DNA from: Saururus chinensis
Lineage: Eukaryota; Streptophyta; Magnoliopsida; Piperales; Saururaceae
Length of the DNA stretch: 64,000 nt
Direction of reading: 5' to 3'
NCBI GenBank assembly: GCA_035235625.1
Contig: CP141140.1
Coordinates: forward strand, 3,581,330-3,645,329
Position 1 is the stretch's first letter, and each line of letters opens with the position of its first letter. Under the pieces are notes generated by a model, which saw only the letters and a program-made list of their open reading frames with translations, had not been told where the DNA came from and did not search any database. Position numbers and translations under genes: made by a program. Below are positions 47,811-60,750 of the stretch, in pieces.

Positions 47811-50800
47811 TGTCACGCCCCGACGATGCCGAACCCGAGTTGAACCCGGTCCAGGGGCCGATCAAGCGCGTGGGGGCGACGAAGTGAAAATTGAGAAATG
47901 ATCTAGCGGAAGACTTAACCCTAACCACGGGCGATTAACAGCAACACGGAGTGCGCACAATCCTTTGAGCAAGAGTAAATAAAAGGAAAGAAAAAGGTGT
48001 TGCTTATCCCAAAGTAAACAACAATCTCAAACCCACAAACTTAGTTAAGTAAAGCCCACACCGGCTCAAAATAAGTCATAATCATCACAACTGTAGTATA
48101 TGACATAAATCCAAACAAGAACCTTACACAAAGGTTCGAACATAAAGCATGAAATAAACGATGATAAGTCACGCAACGATCTCCATCATCACACCCAATC
48201 TACCTCTGACCTTTCCTCAAAGAGGCAATCCTGTCCGTCTGCGTGTCGCACCACGCAGCCCCAAATCAAAACACAAAAGAGGGGTGAGTTTTAACACTCA
48301 GCAATGGTTTTAATATCACTGTCAACGTAGAAAATACAATAGCTTAGAAATGAGATCGTTCAGATCAAAGATTTACATGGTGCATTACTTTCTGATCACA
48401 CATTCAGATCACCTAACACTGCATCATAATGCATAATTCAACCTGCATGGATGTATCTCTAGCATACATATCCCCACATGCATTCACATCATAACCAATC
48501 CCGCATGGATGTATCTCTAACATACATATTCCACATGCATAACATCAAAATCAACATGCATGGATGTATCTCTAACATACATATTCCGCATGCATAACAT
48601 CAACACCAACATGCATGGATGTATCTCTAACATACATATTCCACATGCATTCACATCATAACCAATCCCGCATGGATGTATCTCTAACATACATATTCCA
48701 CATGCATAACATCAAAACCAACATGCATGGATGTATCTCTAACATACATATTCCACATGCATAACATCAAAATCAACATGCATGGATGTATCTCTAACAT
48801 ACATATTCCACATGCATAACATCAACACCAACATGCATGGATGTATCTCTAACATACATATTCCACATGCATTCACATCATAACCAATCTCGTATGAATG
48901 TATCTCTAACATACATATTCCACATGCATAACATCAAAACCAACATGCATGGATGTATCTCTAACATACATATTCCACATGCATAACATCAACACAATCA
49001 ACCTCCATCAAGGAGTAATCACACATTAATGTCACACAGACGGGAGCATAGACAAGGCCACGAAGGCGTGTCATGGTACAAAATTCTACACAAGAATTCA
49101 AGAAAGATCGGGGTTGTCAATCCCTAATACTACTCGCCCTGGACGATCCTGGCCAAGGATGTCCCATTCTCACACAGAGAATCTAGAGTAGGGGTGTTCG
49201 CCCAGGGACATCTCCTGCGGAGGGAAGAGCCCAAGTTCTCACACAGAGAACCCTAGAACACGTGGTAGTGGGGTGCACACGGCATACCACACTGGATTCT
49301 CAGGGTCCAGATGACACACATAATAACATTCTCACATATCCGCAAGACAAGTACACAACTCGTCCCCACATCATTCCATTAAACAAGACTCAACCCGGGG
49401 AGTGCACTCGTTCCACACAGGAACTTCAAATCAAAATATGTCCTTTCGAACCAATCAACTTGCGATTAATCCACGACCGATAAACCCGGCACACAATTCC
49501 ATCACATTGCATCCAATTGGTCAAATTTGATTAATCACGATAAAGCCTCAATTGAAAATCCATTTTCATGATGCGTGCAGCATGGTACATGCGTGGGCAA
49601 AGCATACATGAATCCTAATCATAATAAGTGCTCTCACCAGCCCTTAATGCATCATTCATAATCACAATATTAAGCTTCAACATCATCATTTAACCCCCAC
49701 ATGTGTGTGTGTGTAACTAGTAGAAGCCTTTCACATAATGCATATCAACATGCTTGAAAATCAACTCACTACCACACTACACATGTGAATTTCTATCTAA
49801 ACATGAATTCCAGCGGAAATCATAGTAGAAGAATCGTTGAAATCATAGCTAAATTCAAAACTCAACCACAAAGGCTAAACACATATAACATCACTCATTT
49901 CATCATTAAGTCATGACATTCGCCAACATTCACACACCACTAACCACAATCTATAATGACAAATTAGTCCAACAATGATTGTAGTCCTACTAAAAATATA
50001 TGCTTATCCAAAGGGAAACAACCGTTCATAATTTCAAGATAACGATTCCAACATCATGCCACAAAACATAAGTCATCCCACCATCTCTAAGCATATGTCT
50101 CAACTCTATAAACTCAATAGCATGTATTTCCAGTAGCCTAACATAGCTTAAAACACTCCACATTCATATAAAATTGGCAAGCTAAAGTGGAATCATCAAA
50201 ATAGACATCATATGCACAACACACAATTTCCTGTGTAGCCGATCGATCGCCCTTCAGGCCGTTCGATCGGTTACACGCAAAAATTTGAAATTTATAGTTC
50301 AGCCGATCGATCGCCCTGCAAGGCCGATCGATCGCCAACACGGCAGAACGGTCATCTTCTTCCTTTCGCAAAATCAAACCGAAACACCATAGATAACACT
50401 TCAAATCCACATCTAACACCCTAATCATCATCAAAAGTCCTCCTTGACTTCCAGAATATCAAACCAAACCATAATAATGCAAAACCCTAAGAAATTGGGA
50501 TTAAATAATTCCATTTTCTAATCTTACCATTAACACACTAAATCAAGCAAACCATTTCGAAATAAGCCAAAAATGAAGAGTTTTACAATGGATAAACAGA
50601 GATTTCGAAGACCCATTACCTCAGCACTTGATTAAGCTCGGATTGAAGAGTCACCCTTCTTGAAATCCTTGAAAATACAATGAGTTTGAATTAAACTCTA
50701 ATAGAAATCGATTTACCCAAGAAATCCCTAATTAAACCTTAGATCTAGGGCTTGTTGGTAGTAAAAATCAAATTTTGAATGTTAGGGTTTGTAGTAAAAC

Positions 50801-51437
50801 ACAAATCAGTAGCTTTTGATGGTCAAAAACGAATTAAATCAAAGGGAAAATGGTAGATTTGGAAGAAATTAAGAGAAAAGCCAATGATTAGTGCTTAATT
50901 AGAGTAAGCTTACCTTAATCAGCTTCTAATTCGGGCCTAAGTGGGGATTAGGCCAGCCCTCCTTCCTTAGCCTATTCCCAAAAATGGAAATGGCTCAGGT
51001 TTGCCCTTTTATAGTAAGGGTTGGGGTAGGCATAGGTAAGTTTTGGGGTGTAAATATGAAAAGTGGGCTAAAAGTGGGTATTTTGCAAATTTAAGCACAA
51101 TTTAAGCCTAATAAAATTCTGAAAATTTTTCTGGGACCTTAAGTATATGTCTAGGTTCATTTGACACAAAAAATAAATTTTTTCGACGGTGGGGCCCACA
51201 GGGGTCCCGCCAAAACCCTAATTTTTGGGGAAATAGTAAAAATTCTGAAAAATCCCAAAAATTCACATTTGGTTTAAAATCACTCAAAACCACAAATATT
51301 GAAGTTAATTTTGGTTAAAACTATCACAAACACTATTTATTTACAAAATCACCGAATAAGATCAGAAAACGCGTAAATCTCACGATAATCCATAATTAAA
51401 GAAAACCAAAACCGGTTTAAAGATGAGGGTCCTTACA
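47811..51437 (-). mobile_element. Solo LTR 2 of the same giant family (3.6 kb)
   Basis: Same ends as copy 1 (TGTCACGCCCCG and GGGTCCTTACA) and an exact duplication CCACC at 47806-47810 and 51438-51442. Collinear with copies 1 and 3, including the CCACACAGGAACT region, the GATCGATCGCC region near 50240-50340 and the minus-strand TATA box near 51010. No coding region inside. Confidence 0.92.
48440..49000. repeat. Minisatellite in solo LTR 2, unit about 54-58 bp
   Basis: GCATGGATGTATCTCTAACA recurs about ten times (48445, 48503, 48558, 48612 and on), with higher-order alternation of unit types. Confidence 0.9.
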
Positions 51438-51642
51438 CCACCTGAATGAAGTTGTCCAACCAAAACCCCCATAACAAGTGGGCCACACATAAGATACAAT
51501 TGAATATACATTTTCTTTCCAATCAGTTTCGTTAGACAAATTCATTGGATAATTATTATTTTCTACTTTAAAATATAGATTGCCATGACTTTTCTTGAGG
51601 TTGTTGTTAACTTTACAACTTTGAAGAAGTATAATAAGTTAC

Positions 51643-54240
51643 TGTCACGACCCGAGCTTTGAGCAGAGTCCAAAGACCATCAACACAATTAGAGTGCACC
51701 TAAACTCGAGCTATGACAAGACAATAAATTTTTTGTAAGGGATAAAGAATTGAAGCTAAAACTTAAATAACCTTCCTACTAAGCTTTTATTGAATCAAAA
51801 TAAATTGAGTTTAACCCAAAGGTGTTCATCTGCAACTACAATTTAACGACTTTATCTCCTCATAAGAAAAATAATCAAACTACTCCTAATTCCCTTATCA
51901 TCCATGTGAACGGTAACTTTATCCTTTCTTGACATTCCTACATATCCAAATTAGCAAATAAACCTGTGTGAAAAAATACGTTTGGTGGAACAGACATTCC
52001 ACCAATGAGCTAAAGCTTTGTGATCATGCCTCAAATAGAACATGTCTTATAATTTAGCAATCACCAATCATACAATGACAATGATTCAATATTCAAGCTC
52101 AGCATGATATGTCTAAACATAGACATCATATATGCATGGCAATTTAACTTAGCATTCAAATAATCATTCATCATGTCTTACTTTTACATAATCACCATAT
52201 GCATTATATATCATTGTGCATATACAGCTCATTCCCTATATCACCTAGAGAATTAGCTATGTAATTCGTGAGTTGCGCCGGTGCAAAAGCGCCATGGGTG
52301 GTCATCCGCTTGCACTCAATATGACCCGTAAAAATTGGGAGGAAACTGCCAAAGGCTGTGGTCCACACTCATCCCTACGTGGCACCTAGGTAGAATTATT
52401 ATCTTACTCCTAAAGTTAAGGCACTATACCCTGACCTTAACTCCCCTTGTTCAACCTCTCACTCTTAGGTTGGTTCTTAATCCCTGATCTACCATTTATG
52501 CAATATAACACTCTTACATGTCCATAAGGAGAGAAAACAGATTCTATGTAATTCAACTCAAGAATAAAAGCTTTTATGATTCACCCATATTGTCTATTTA
52601 ATTCATCAACCTGTCAAAATATAAATATGCACTATCTATCCATAATTGGTATTTGACTCAATTTATCACAACCTGCATAGAGTGACAAATATACATACAC
52701 ATATCTATATCAAAACATCAACATTTGTATTTCCCTCTTGAGTATAACCTATAACATCTCATAGTTAAATTACAACTTTGTAATAGTCACACAATTTCCC
52801 AACATACATCCTCCAACTTCATCCTGTGTAAATCACTCTATCAACACAGGAGGACATTCATCATTTCAACCTGAACATGTACAAAATAGATTTTGAGTGG
52901 ATACTAAACCATTTAGAGCGGAACCTTTATTGACATTTAGAATCAAATATACTTCAAGTAATTTAGTACAAAATATCTATCAAACCATTAATCAAACTTA
53001 CTTTAAATCACACATTTATTCATCATTGAGGCGAGACTTGTTTTAAACCAAAACACATGGCCAATGTTGGAGCAAAGTGCATGTTCAATTAAAATCCATA
53101 CATATAACATACGCTGAAATAATATACATATCTAACTCAATTCACATATTAGATGCTGGAGGAGTGCATACAAATTCACTATGTTCATTTTCATACATTA
53201 GGCAATGCATAGGGTAATCCAATCATATATTGCAGACCTTGGGAAGGGCTTAAAATTAACTCAGCTTACATCTTTAACATTATACATATCCAATTCAAAC
53301 ATATCACACTATAAAAGGGGATAAGAAAATTTCATATTAGACAATACGTTAGGGAATCCATGTCATACATATATCACCACTAAGCAAACATAATGATTCA
53401 TGCTATGAAAACAAGCTATTACGTGAGGGTTCTCACCTTAGCCTACTCCAACGCCTAACGTCCAAAAGCTAATGCTCATCTCTAAAACCTAGCATAAAAA
53501 TTTCAATTCAAACCTCTAATTAGTGGCTAAGAAAACACAAATTTAATCGACTAAAATAAAACAAATGGGACAAGGTTTTGGGCATTTTTTTGTGCACAAA
53601 AGCCTGTTGTGAATGCTAATTTTGAATTTGGGGGAAGAAGAGGTTGACCCGAATCCCAAAGCCTTCGCAAGCTATCGGAATCCTCCTCAAGCCGCTGCCC
53701 GCCGGAATATGAGAAAGCGGAAGGAGGGGGCGAGGAAAGAGAGGCTAGTGCTGCACAAGTAGTGAGGGGAGAGAAGAGAGAAGAGGGGGAGGTGGGCTGA
53801 GATAGAGAGAGAAAATGTAGGGAGAGAGAGCAGTCCACTCACTCGGAGAGAACTCCTTCTCTGACGGAAGTTAGGGCTGGGGGAGGATGACTTTCCTCTC
53901 CCTTGATCCCTCCTAGAAGATATAACCAGTCCGGGTTTGAATTGAATTCAGACTTGGACCGGGTTCAAAATAAAAAAAACAAACACTTATATTTTCCACT
54001 TAAAATTCCTATAAAAAAGTCCTAACTCAAATTTTATAAAAGGCATTTTTATCTGATTTTGTTTTCTAAATTAACATGTGTACATATACAAGAATTAATG
54101 AACATTACATATGTTTAACGTACACCTTACACATTGAAATGTCTTTCCTATGTAAAAATCAAGCTCCTCAAGGCTCACCATTTTCAATAATGATTATTTA
54201 AAGCACTCTAATGCTAGCATGATTAGGTGGTGTCAAAATA
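51643..54240 (-). mobile_element. LTR-like block of a second, related family
   Basis: Begins TGTCACGACCCGAGC, close to the terminus of the giant family but otherwise different. Non-coding, with a GC-richer part at 53.55-53.95 kb followed by an AT-rich stretch, the pattern of a minus-oriented long LTR. The right end was not found, so 54240 is an estimate and the target duplication is unverified. Confidence 0.5.
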
Positions 54241-55618
54241 TATATTTAGATAAAAAATCTGGTCCCATTCTGACGTGAACCTTCTAACATCATTTTTTTA
54301 TAGAAAAGGAGCGAAAGCAGCATCCCTCTTGAAAGCCGCATGCAAAAAGAAAGGAACAACATCTTGCTAAACAAAAAATGTCTCCTGCCTTTGAGGCTGG
54401 CGAGCCAAAGAGTGCGCAAATTCATTATGACGGGAACCTTCTAACCCCAAAGAAATTATAGATAGTATTGAGGGAGCCTCCTAATCGATACGGATCCGCC
54501 CATTTTCGGTCACTGATTCACTTATTTGGCTCCCATGGGATTAGTGGACGCCCATCGGGTTTTCCAAGAGAGAGAGTTCCAGTTCAATCATTGAGGCTGA
54601 TTTGAAGTTGAAATTTTAATTATTGTGAGACAAATAAAGATCTATTCACTTGCCTTTTAACCTAAAAAACAAAAGGTCCATGGCTAGCTCCATTTGTCGT
54701 TGGGATTGAGGATTAGGAAGAACTTAGAACAACCTATGAAATGGGAAAAAAAACGTGGGCCACCGCCACTGACGTGAACCCATCCACTGAATGCTTCAAC
54801 GTGGGATTTCAAACCTGAATCTACTAATAACAATTAAGTTTCCCATCCAAATAATTAACACAAAGACGCGGCATTTTGGTTGTTGTCCGGCAAGATATAT
54901 GCATTTTAAATCCAACAACTAGTTAAAGGGGGACTCTGAATTTTTTTTCCAAATAGCGTCACCTAAAACGGATTCTGTTCAGCCAACTGATTTGCCTTGC
55001 ATGACCAATGCCACTGAACTGCGTGCAGGCAAATAGACCAAACCCTTGTAATCCTTCAAAGTTTGACAATGAAAAACCAGTGATTTACATTTACTAAATA
55101 AAAACTGGACAAAGTAAACGATCAGAACCTTCAAGTCTATCCGAGTTGAGATCATTCCTAGGTCAACTAGCAAGTCTTCAGTGAAGAGGATATACCATTT
55201 GAAGGATATCCCTCCAAGACAAGTTACCTAATAAAGAAGGAAGTGGGGATCAGGCAGATTGAACCTTTAAATAATTGGAACCAGAGCTAATCACTTGAAG
55301 ATTATTATTGATAGCATTTACATCAAGTGGGACCCTATATAAAATGCGGCCAGAATGACTAGTTGACACTTCTTACATGGAAAGTTTATGTGGTCCTTCC
55401 AACTTTATTTGCATAATTTTGCTTTATGGTGGTCCACCTAGACCTACACGTATTCAGATGTCCAAATGATTTGGGGTGACCAAAGCAAGTCGGTCTTCCT
55501 CACCCTAGATGCTACTACAAGCAATCTTTAACGGAGTCCTACCCATTGTTTCTCCTACCTAATATATACTAAGTAGGTGAGGTCACCCGGTGGAATTTCT
55601 AATCTCCTTTCTGTTAGA
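54241..55618. other. Intergenic, no gene seen
   Basis: Two similar words (TGACGTGAACCTTCTAAC near 54271, TGACGGGAACCTTCTAAC near 54428) flank about 150 bp, perhaps a small insertion. Nothing else recognised. Confidence 0.35.
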
Positions 55619-56199
55619 TCTCTTGTCACGCCCCGATACTGCCCGACCTAAGCTGAACTCGGTCCAAGGGCAGAACCAATGTACGGGGGCGATAGATTGA
55701 AACGATTGAGGAAAATAGCGGAAGACTTGTGCCCCAACTACGGGCAATCTAATTTACGGAGTCTACGCACTACTTTGAGCAAAAGTAAATTAGTAGAACC
55801 AAAGAGTTAAACTCTAATTAAACCATAATCTCAAACCCACATACTAATAATTCATAGCCACACACTTGGCTCCAAAAAAAATCTAGAAACAAAAAACATA
55901 GTATCTCACAAATCTAAGACAAGGATCATCCACAAGGTTCTAACATCAAAATAAGATAAATGAAGAGACTTGCAAAACTAGGAGCCTCCACGACTACTCC
56001 CAAGCTCTCTCCGACCTTTCCTTATATAGAGGATCCTGTCCGTCTACGTGTCACGCTACGCAGCCCTAAAACAAAACAAAAAAATGGGGTGAGTATAAAA
56101 CTCAATAATGGTTTTGAATATAACTATAATCACCAAAAAACACAACGACATGACAATGAAACAAATCAAATCTATGATTAACATGCTATACCGCTTTTT

Positions 56200-56625
56200 G
56201 ATCTTACATTCATATCATATAAACTTGCATAATAGTGTCTCAAACACACCATTTTTGATCATGCATTCATATCATATAAACCTGCATAATAGTGTCTCAA
56301 ACACACCATTTTTTATCATGCATTCCTATCACATAAACTTGCATAATAGTGTCTCAAACACACCATTTCTGATCATGCATTCATATAACATAAACCTGCA
56401 TAATAGTGTCTTAATCACACCATTCATGATCATGCATTCATATCACATAAACTTGCATAATAGTGTCTCAAACACACCATTTCTGATCATGCATTCATAT
56501 AACATAAACCTGCATAATAGTGTTTCTAACACACCATTTTTGATCATGCATTCATATCACATAACTTGCATAATAGTGTCTCAAACATACCATTTTTTAT
56601 TATGCATTCATATCACATCAAATTC
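56200..56625. repeat. Minisatellite in solo LTR 3, unit 57 bp
   Basis: TTGCATAATAGTGTCTCAAA recurs at 57-bp steps (56227, 56284, 56341, 56398 and on), about seven copies. It sits at the same place in the LTR as the arrays of copies 1 and 2 but has a different unit sequence. Confidence 0.9.
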
Positions 56626-58599
56626 ATTCACCCTGAACGACAAACGTGTCAAACACATGATACACAATCATGCATAGCATTCATAATAGACATGCATCAA
56701 TACAAATGGTGAATGCCTCCATTAAGGCGTAAACACAAGCATTGCCACACAGGCAGGACATGGTCAAGGCCACAAAGGCAAGACACGATCAAATTTCCAC
56801 ACAGGAAATGTAAAAGAGTCGGGGTTGTCAATCCCTAAAGCTGCTCGCCCTGGACGATCCTAGCCAAGGATGTCTCATTCTCACACAAAGAATCTAGAGT
56901 AGCGGTGTTCACCTAGGGACATCTCCTGCGGAGGGGAGAGCCCGAATTCCCACACAGGGAACCCTAGAACACGTGGTAGCGGGTGTACACGGCATACCAC
57001 ATTGGATTCTCAGGGTCCATATGACACTTATAATAATAATCTCAAATCCACAAGACAAGTACACAACTCGTCCCCACATATTTCCATTTCTCTAGACTCA
57101 ACCGAGGAGTATACATGTTCCACACAGGAACTTAAATCGAAAACATGTCCTTTCGGACCAACCAAGTTTCGATTAATTCATCGAGCGATTAATCCGGCAC
57201 ACAATCTCAAACTTTGCATACAATCGGTTAATTTCAGTTAAACATCGGTAAAACTTCGTCCATGAATAACGATCCATGATGCATGCTAACATGATACATC
57301 CGTGAGCAAGACCTACGTGAGTTCCAATACATGGAACGTAGTCCTAATCAGTCCCCTCATGCATCATAATCACCTCATAATTAATTATAATGTCATAGTA
57401 AATTCCCCCTACGTGTGTGATCATGCATATCTAAGCATACAATCAATGCTTTGATATAAACTCATAAGGCAACCTATGCATGCTTAACCTATTCAAAATA
57501 ATGAATTCTAACTGAAATCACAAGCAAAATCCACTACAAAGCTTAAATCTATCCATGTGAAATGGAACATTCTCATCCACAACCATGATTTTTCTACACA
57601 TTAAACTCACATGTGCACATCCATCACCCATAAATCATACTCATTATAAGAGAACTCATCCCACCATTTTTCTCATAACATCCCTATTAAAAACATATTC
57701 CAATCACAAGAATTGCCAACATGCACAAGTTCAAGGTACTTCAATATCAATATGCATAACTATCAACATAATATCATGCCACAAGACTATACTTAAACAC
57801 ATTCCATAAATTTTCCATCATCAATTCTACACCTCCAGTAGCCTAATATCATCATATAATACCTCTCATAACCATTAGAATCCTCAAATGGAGTAAAACA
57901 TTTAAATGTGCATAAGTTTCAAAAATAGCAAAAACTACCGTGTAGTCGTTCGAATGCCCTGCAGGGCCGTTCAATCGTCTATACTGCAAATCAGTAAAAA
58001 ATGTAGTGTTGTTGTTCTAATGCCCGAGATTTTTCACACATTTTCCTTAAAATTCACGAATTTTTTTTGCAATATAACGTCTGTAAATCGGAGGAAAAAT
58101 GACGAAATCAAAACCTGATAAAATAGTTTATAATTCAAAACACTAAACATCCATTTTCCATCTAAAAATTTTCATCATACGGTTAAACATCATACGACCA
58201 AATATCATCAGGCATCAAATTGCCTGAGTGCAAGTCCCATAACAGTCCACAAACTAATCCAAATGAAAGTCCAGAATAAACATCTTAACGTCTCGTCTCA
58301 CCCAATACATCGGATTGTGGCACAAATAAACTCGCAGTGAGTGAAGCATATACCTGAGTCAACGAGAATCAATCCACCGCTGAAATGAGCGTCCATCACT
58401 AGGAGCTCTCCGCACAACCTGCAAAACCTCCCATACAACGGGGCTAAAAAGTATGGTAATGAGTATTTTCATACTCAGTAGGAAAATACCCAGTAGGGGA
58501 AATCCCAAACGGTGAACTTAATAAGTTCATAAATACATGCATTCATGCAACTCAAACATGAAGCAAATAGGCATATCAATATCATGCTCATACGCATAC

Positions 58600-59460
58600 A
58601 AACATACCAAATGCACCAACGTGCCAAAGTCATACCAAATGCACCATCGTGCCAAAATCATACCAAAGGCACCATCGTGCCAAAATCATACCAAAGGCAC
58701 CATCGTGCCAAAATCATACTATCAAATCAAACTTACACAAGCACCCTTATCCAGGGTCTTACAAACTTACTCGTACCACCGTACGCTTACTCATACAACA
58801 TACACATACTTGTACGACCTTACTCGTACAATCAGATGCTTACTCATATAGCTTACACATAATCACACTTACTGTCTTACTCAGAAACATACTCTCACAA
58901 TCGTACTCATACACATAGTCTTACAGTCGTGCTCATACACATCCTCTTACAGTCGTGCTCATACTCATACGCTTACAGTCGTGCTCATACACATACAGTC
59001 GTACTCATAATTGTACACATATCAATGACCACTGAAGCTCATTACAACTAATAAGCTCTAGCGTTAAAATGGAAAAGAATGCCACTGGGGCAACACCTTA
59101 ACCTCCGGGGAGTGACTAGACGCCATGGACTTTTCCGAAGGTAAGGCATACCAATGCTCATGGGGCACTGGATCAAACAGGTAAGAGTAGATCTATGATA
59201 CTACTTACCTGAGCGCGCAAACATAAACACCCACACATAAGGGGTCATACAATTGCCCACCATAATGGGTCTTATAGTGCCATAGAATCGCCCACCATAA
59301 TGGGTCTTATAGTGCCAGAGAATTGCCCACCATAATGGGTCTTATAGTGTCATTGCCACTCTTGGGCAGAAAACAAACAGTGCCACTTGGGCAGAAGCAT
59401 ACAGTGTCACTCTTGGGCAGAAACATACAGTGCCACTCTTGGGCGGAATCATACAACGCT
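58600..59460. repeat. Series of short tandem repeats in the nested insertion
   Basis: Successive arrays: CACCATCGTGCCAAAATCAT (58.62-58.72 kb), ACAGTCGTGCTCATACACAT (58.88-59.0 kb), CCCACCATAATGGGTCTTAT (59.25-59.35 kb) and CACTCTTGGGCAGAAACATA (59.35-59.45 kb). Confidence 0.85.
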
Positions 59461-60364
59461 CTCAACAGAGCATCAAACATCTGGGCTTATACAACATGCA
59501 GACCAAATCAGAAACATACGTCGCTCTCAGCAGAGCATCAGACGTCTGGTGCTCTATACAGCACACAGGAAACATCCCGCAGGATAAACACCATGGCAAG
59601 ACATGAGAAATGCTCAGCCGACTTATTATCGGCTAGCTCAAACACGGAACTTAATCCGTCGAACCCTCAAGTCTCAAACTCACAATGCTATCATTAGCTG
59701 TGCTTATAATTCAAGTTTGAATTAAGTAAATTATGCGGTACAATTATGGCATACAAACTCACAGTCCTCGACTGATCAAACTGAAGCTGAGCCCGATCGA
59801 AACCCTAGTCCGTCAAGGCAGCAGACTTCACTTACCCGTCCACATCATGGACAAAACTCATCGTACATCAAACCCTTACAGTCTTACATACTTTGCTATC
59901 CATCTTATGGCTAAATCAACTAATACTGACATCATCAAATGAAGCTCCTCAGAGCCAACCCAGTTGTCGCCCTCTTACTTATATCTCACTTATTATGCTT
60001 ACTTTTCACTTCATAATTTGTACGTTATGCTTGTACAATTATGCATACTCTTACTGTCTGACAATCGCCCAACATACAATCCAACCCAAACCGATCCATT
60101 CTAATCCTTGCCTGTCATACTCATATCCTCTGTCATATGTCATACGCTTACACATCCATATCCAAATCCAGACAAAATCTCAGTCACCTCTTACTGTCCA
60201 TTGCCCATACCTCTGCCCACATACACTTACACATATCCATAGCATAATCAAATAGTCATCATACATATGTATGTCTATCACACATACGTATAACATACAC
60301 ATATGGTCATACATATGCAACTCACAAACATGCTCACTAGTCATCACTAGTGCATACATACACA

Positions 60365-60750
60365 TTTATACATACGTCAAACATACACGCTAGCCATCAC
60401 TAGCACATGCATACATACGTCAGACATACACGCTAGTCATCACTAGCACATGCATACATACGTCAGACATACACGCTAGCCATCACTAGCACATGCATAA
60501 CCATACATGCTCCAAACATGCACGCTAGCCATCACTAGCACATTGTATAATCCATACATACTCCAAACATGCACGCTAGCCATCACTAGCACATGCATAA
60601 TCCAAACATACTTCACACATGCATGCTAGCCATCACTAGCACATGCATACATACGTCAACATACACGCTAGCTATCACTAGCACATACTCAATCAACATA
60701 CAAAACTTACCAATAAGCATGCTAGTCATCACCAGCACATACTTACATCC
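60365..60750. repeat. Minisatellite CGCTAGCCATCACTAGCACA
   Basis: About eight copies at roughly 45-60 bp steps, each followed by a variable ATGCATACATACGTC-type spacer. The unit contains the imperfect palindrome GCTAG..CACTAGC. Confidence 0.85.

Noticed and set aside
53551-53838. 95-codon minus-strand frame rich in Ser/Leu/Pro
   Set aside because: Falls in the transcript region of an LTR-like block; no domain.
51638-55227. Possible solo LTR bounded by GTTAC on both sides
   Set aside because: GTTAC recurs at 55223-55227, but the base just before it is not a CA terminus and the sequence before it looks unrelated to an LTR end; likely chance.
56108-56677. 189-codon open frame of repeated HSYHINLHNSVSNTPF units
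   Set aside because: Produced by the 57-bp minisatellite (a multiple of three keeps the frame open), not a repeat protein gene.
60365-60750. CRISPR-like repeat/spacer appearance
   Set aside because: Units and spacers vary in length, the spacers are near-copies of one another, and the genome is a plant's; this is a minisatellite.
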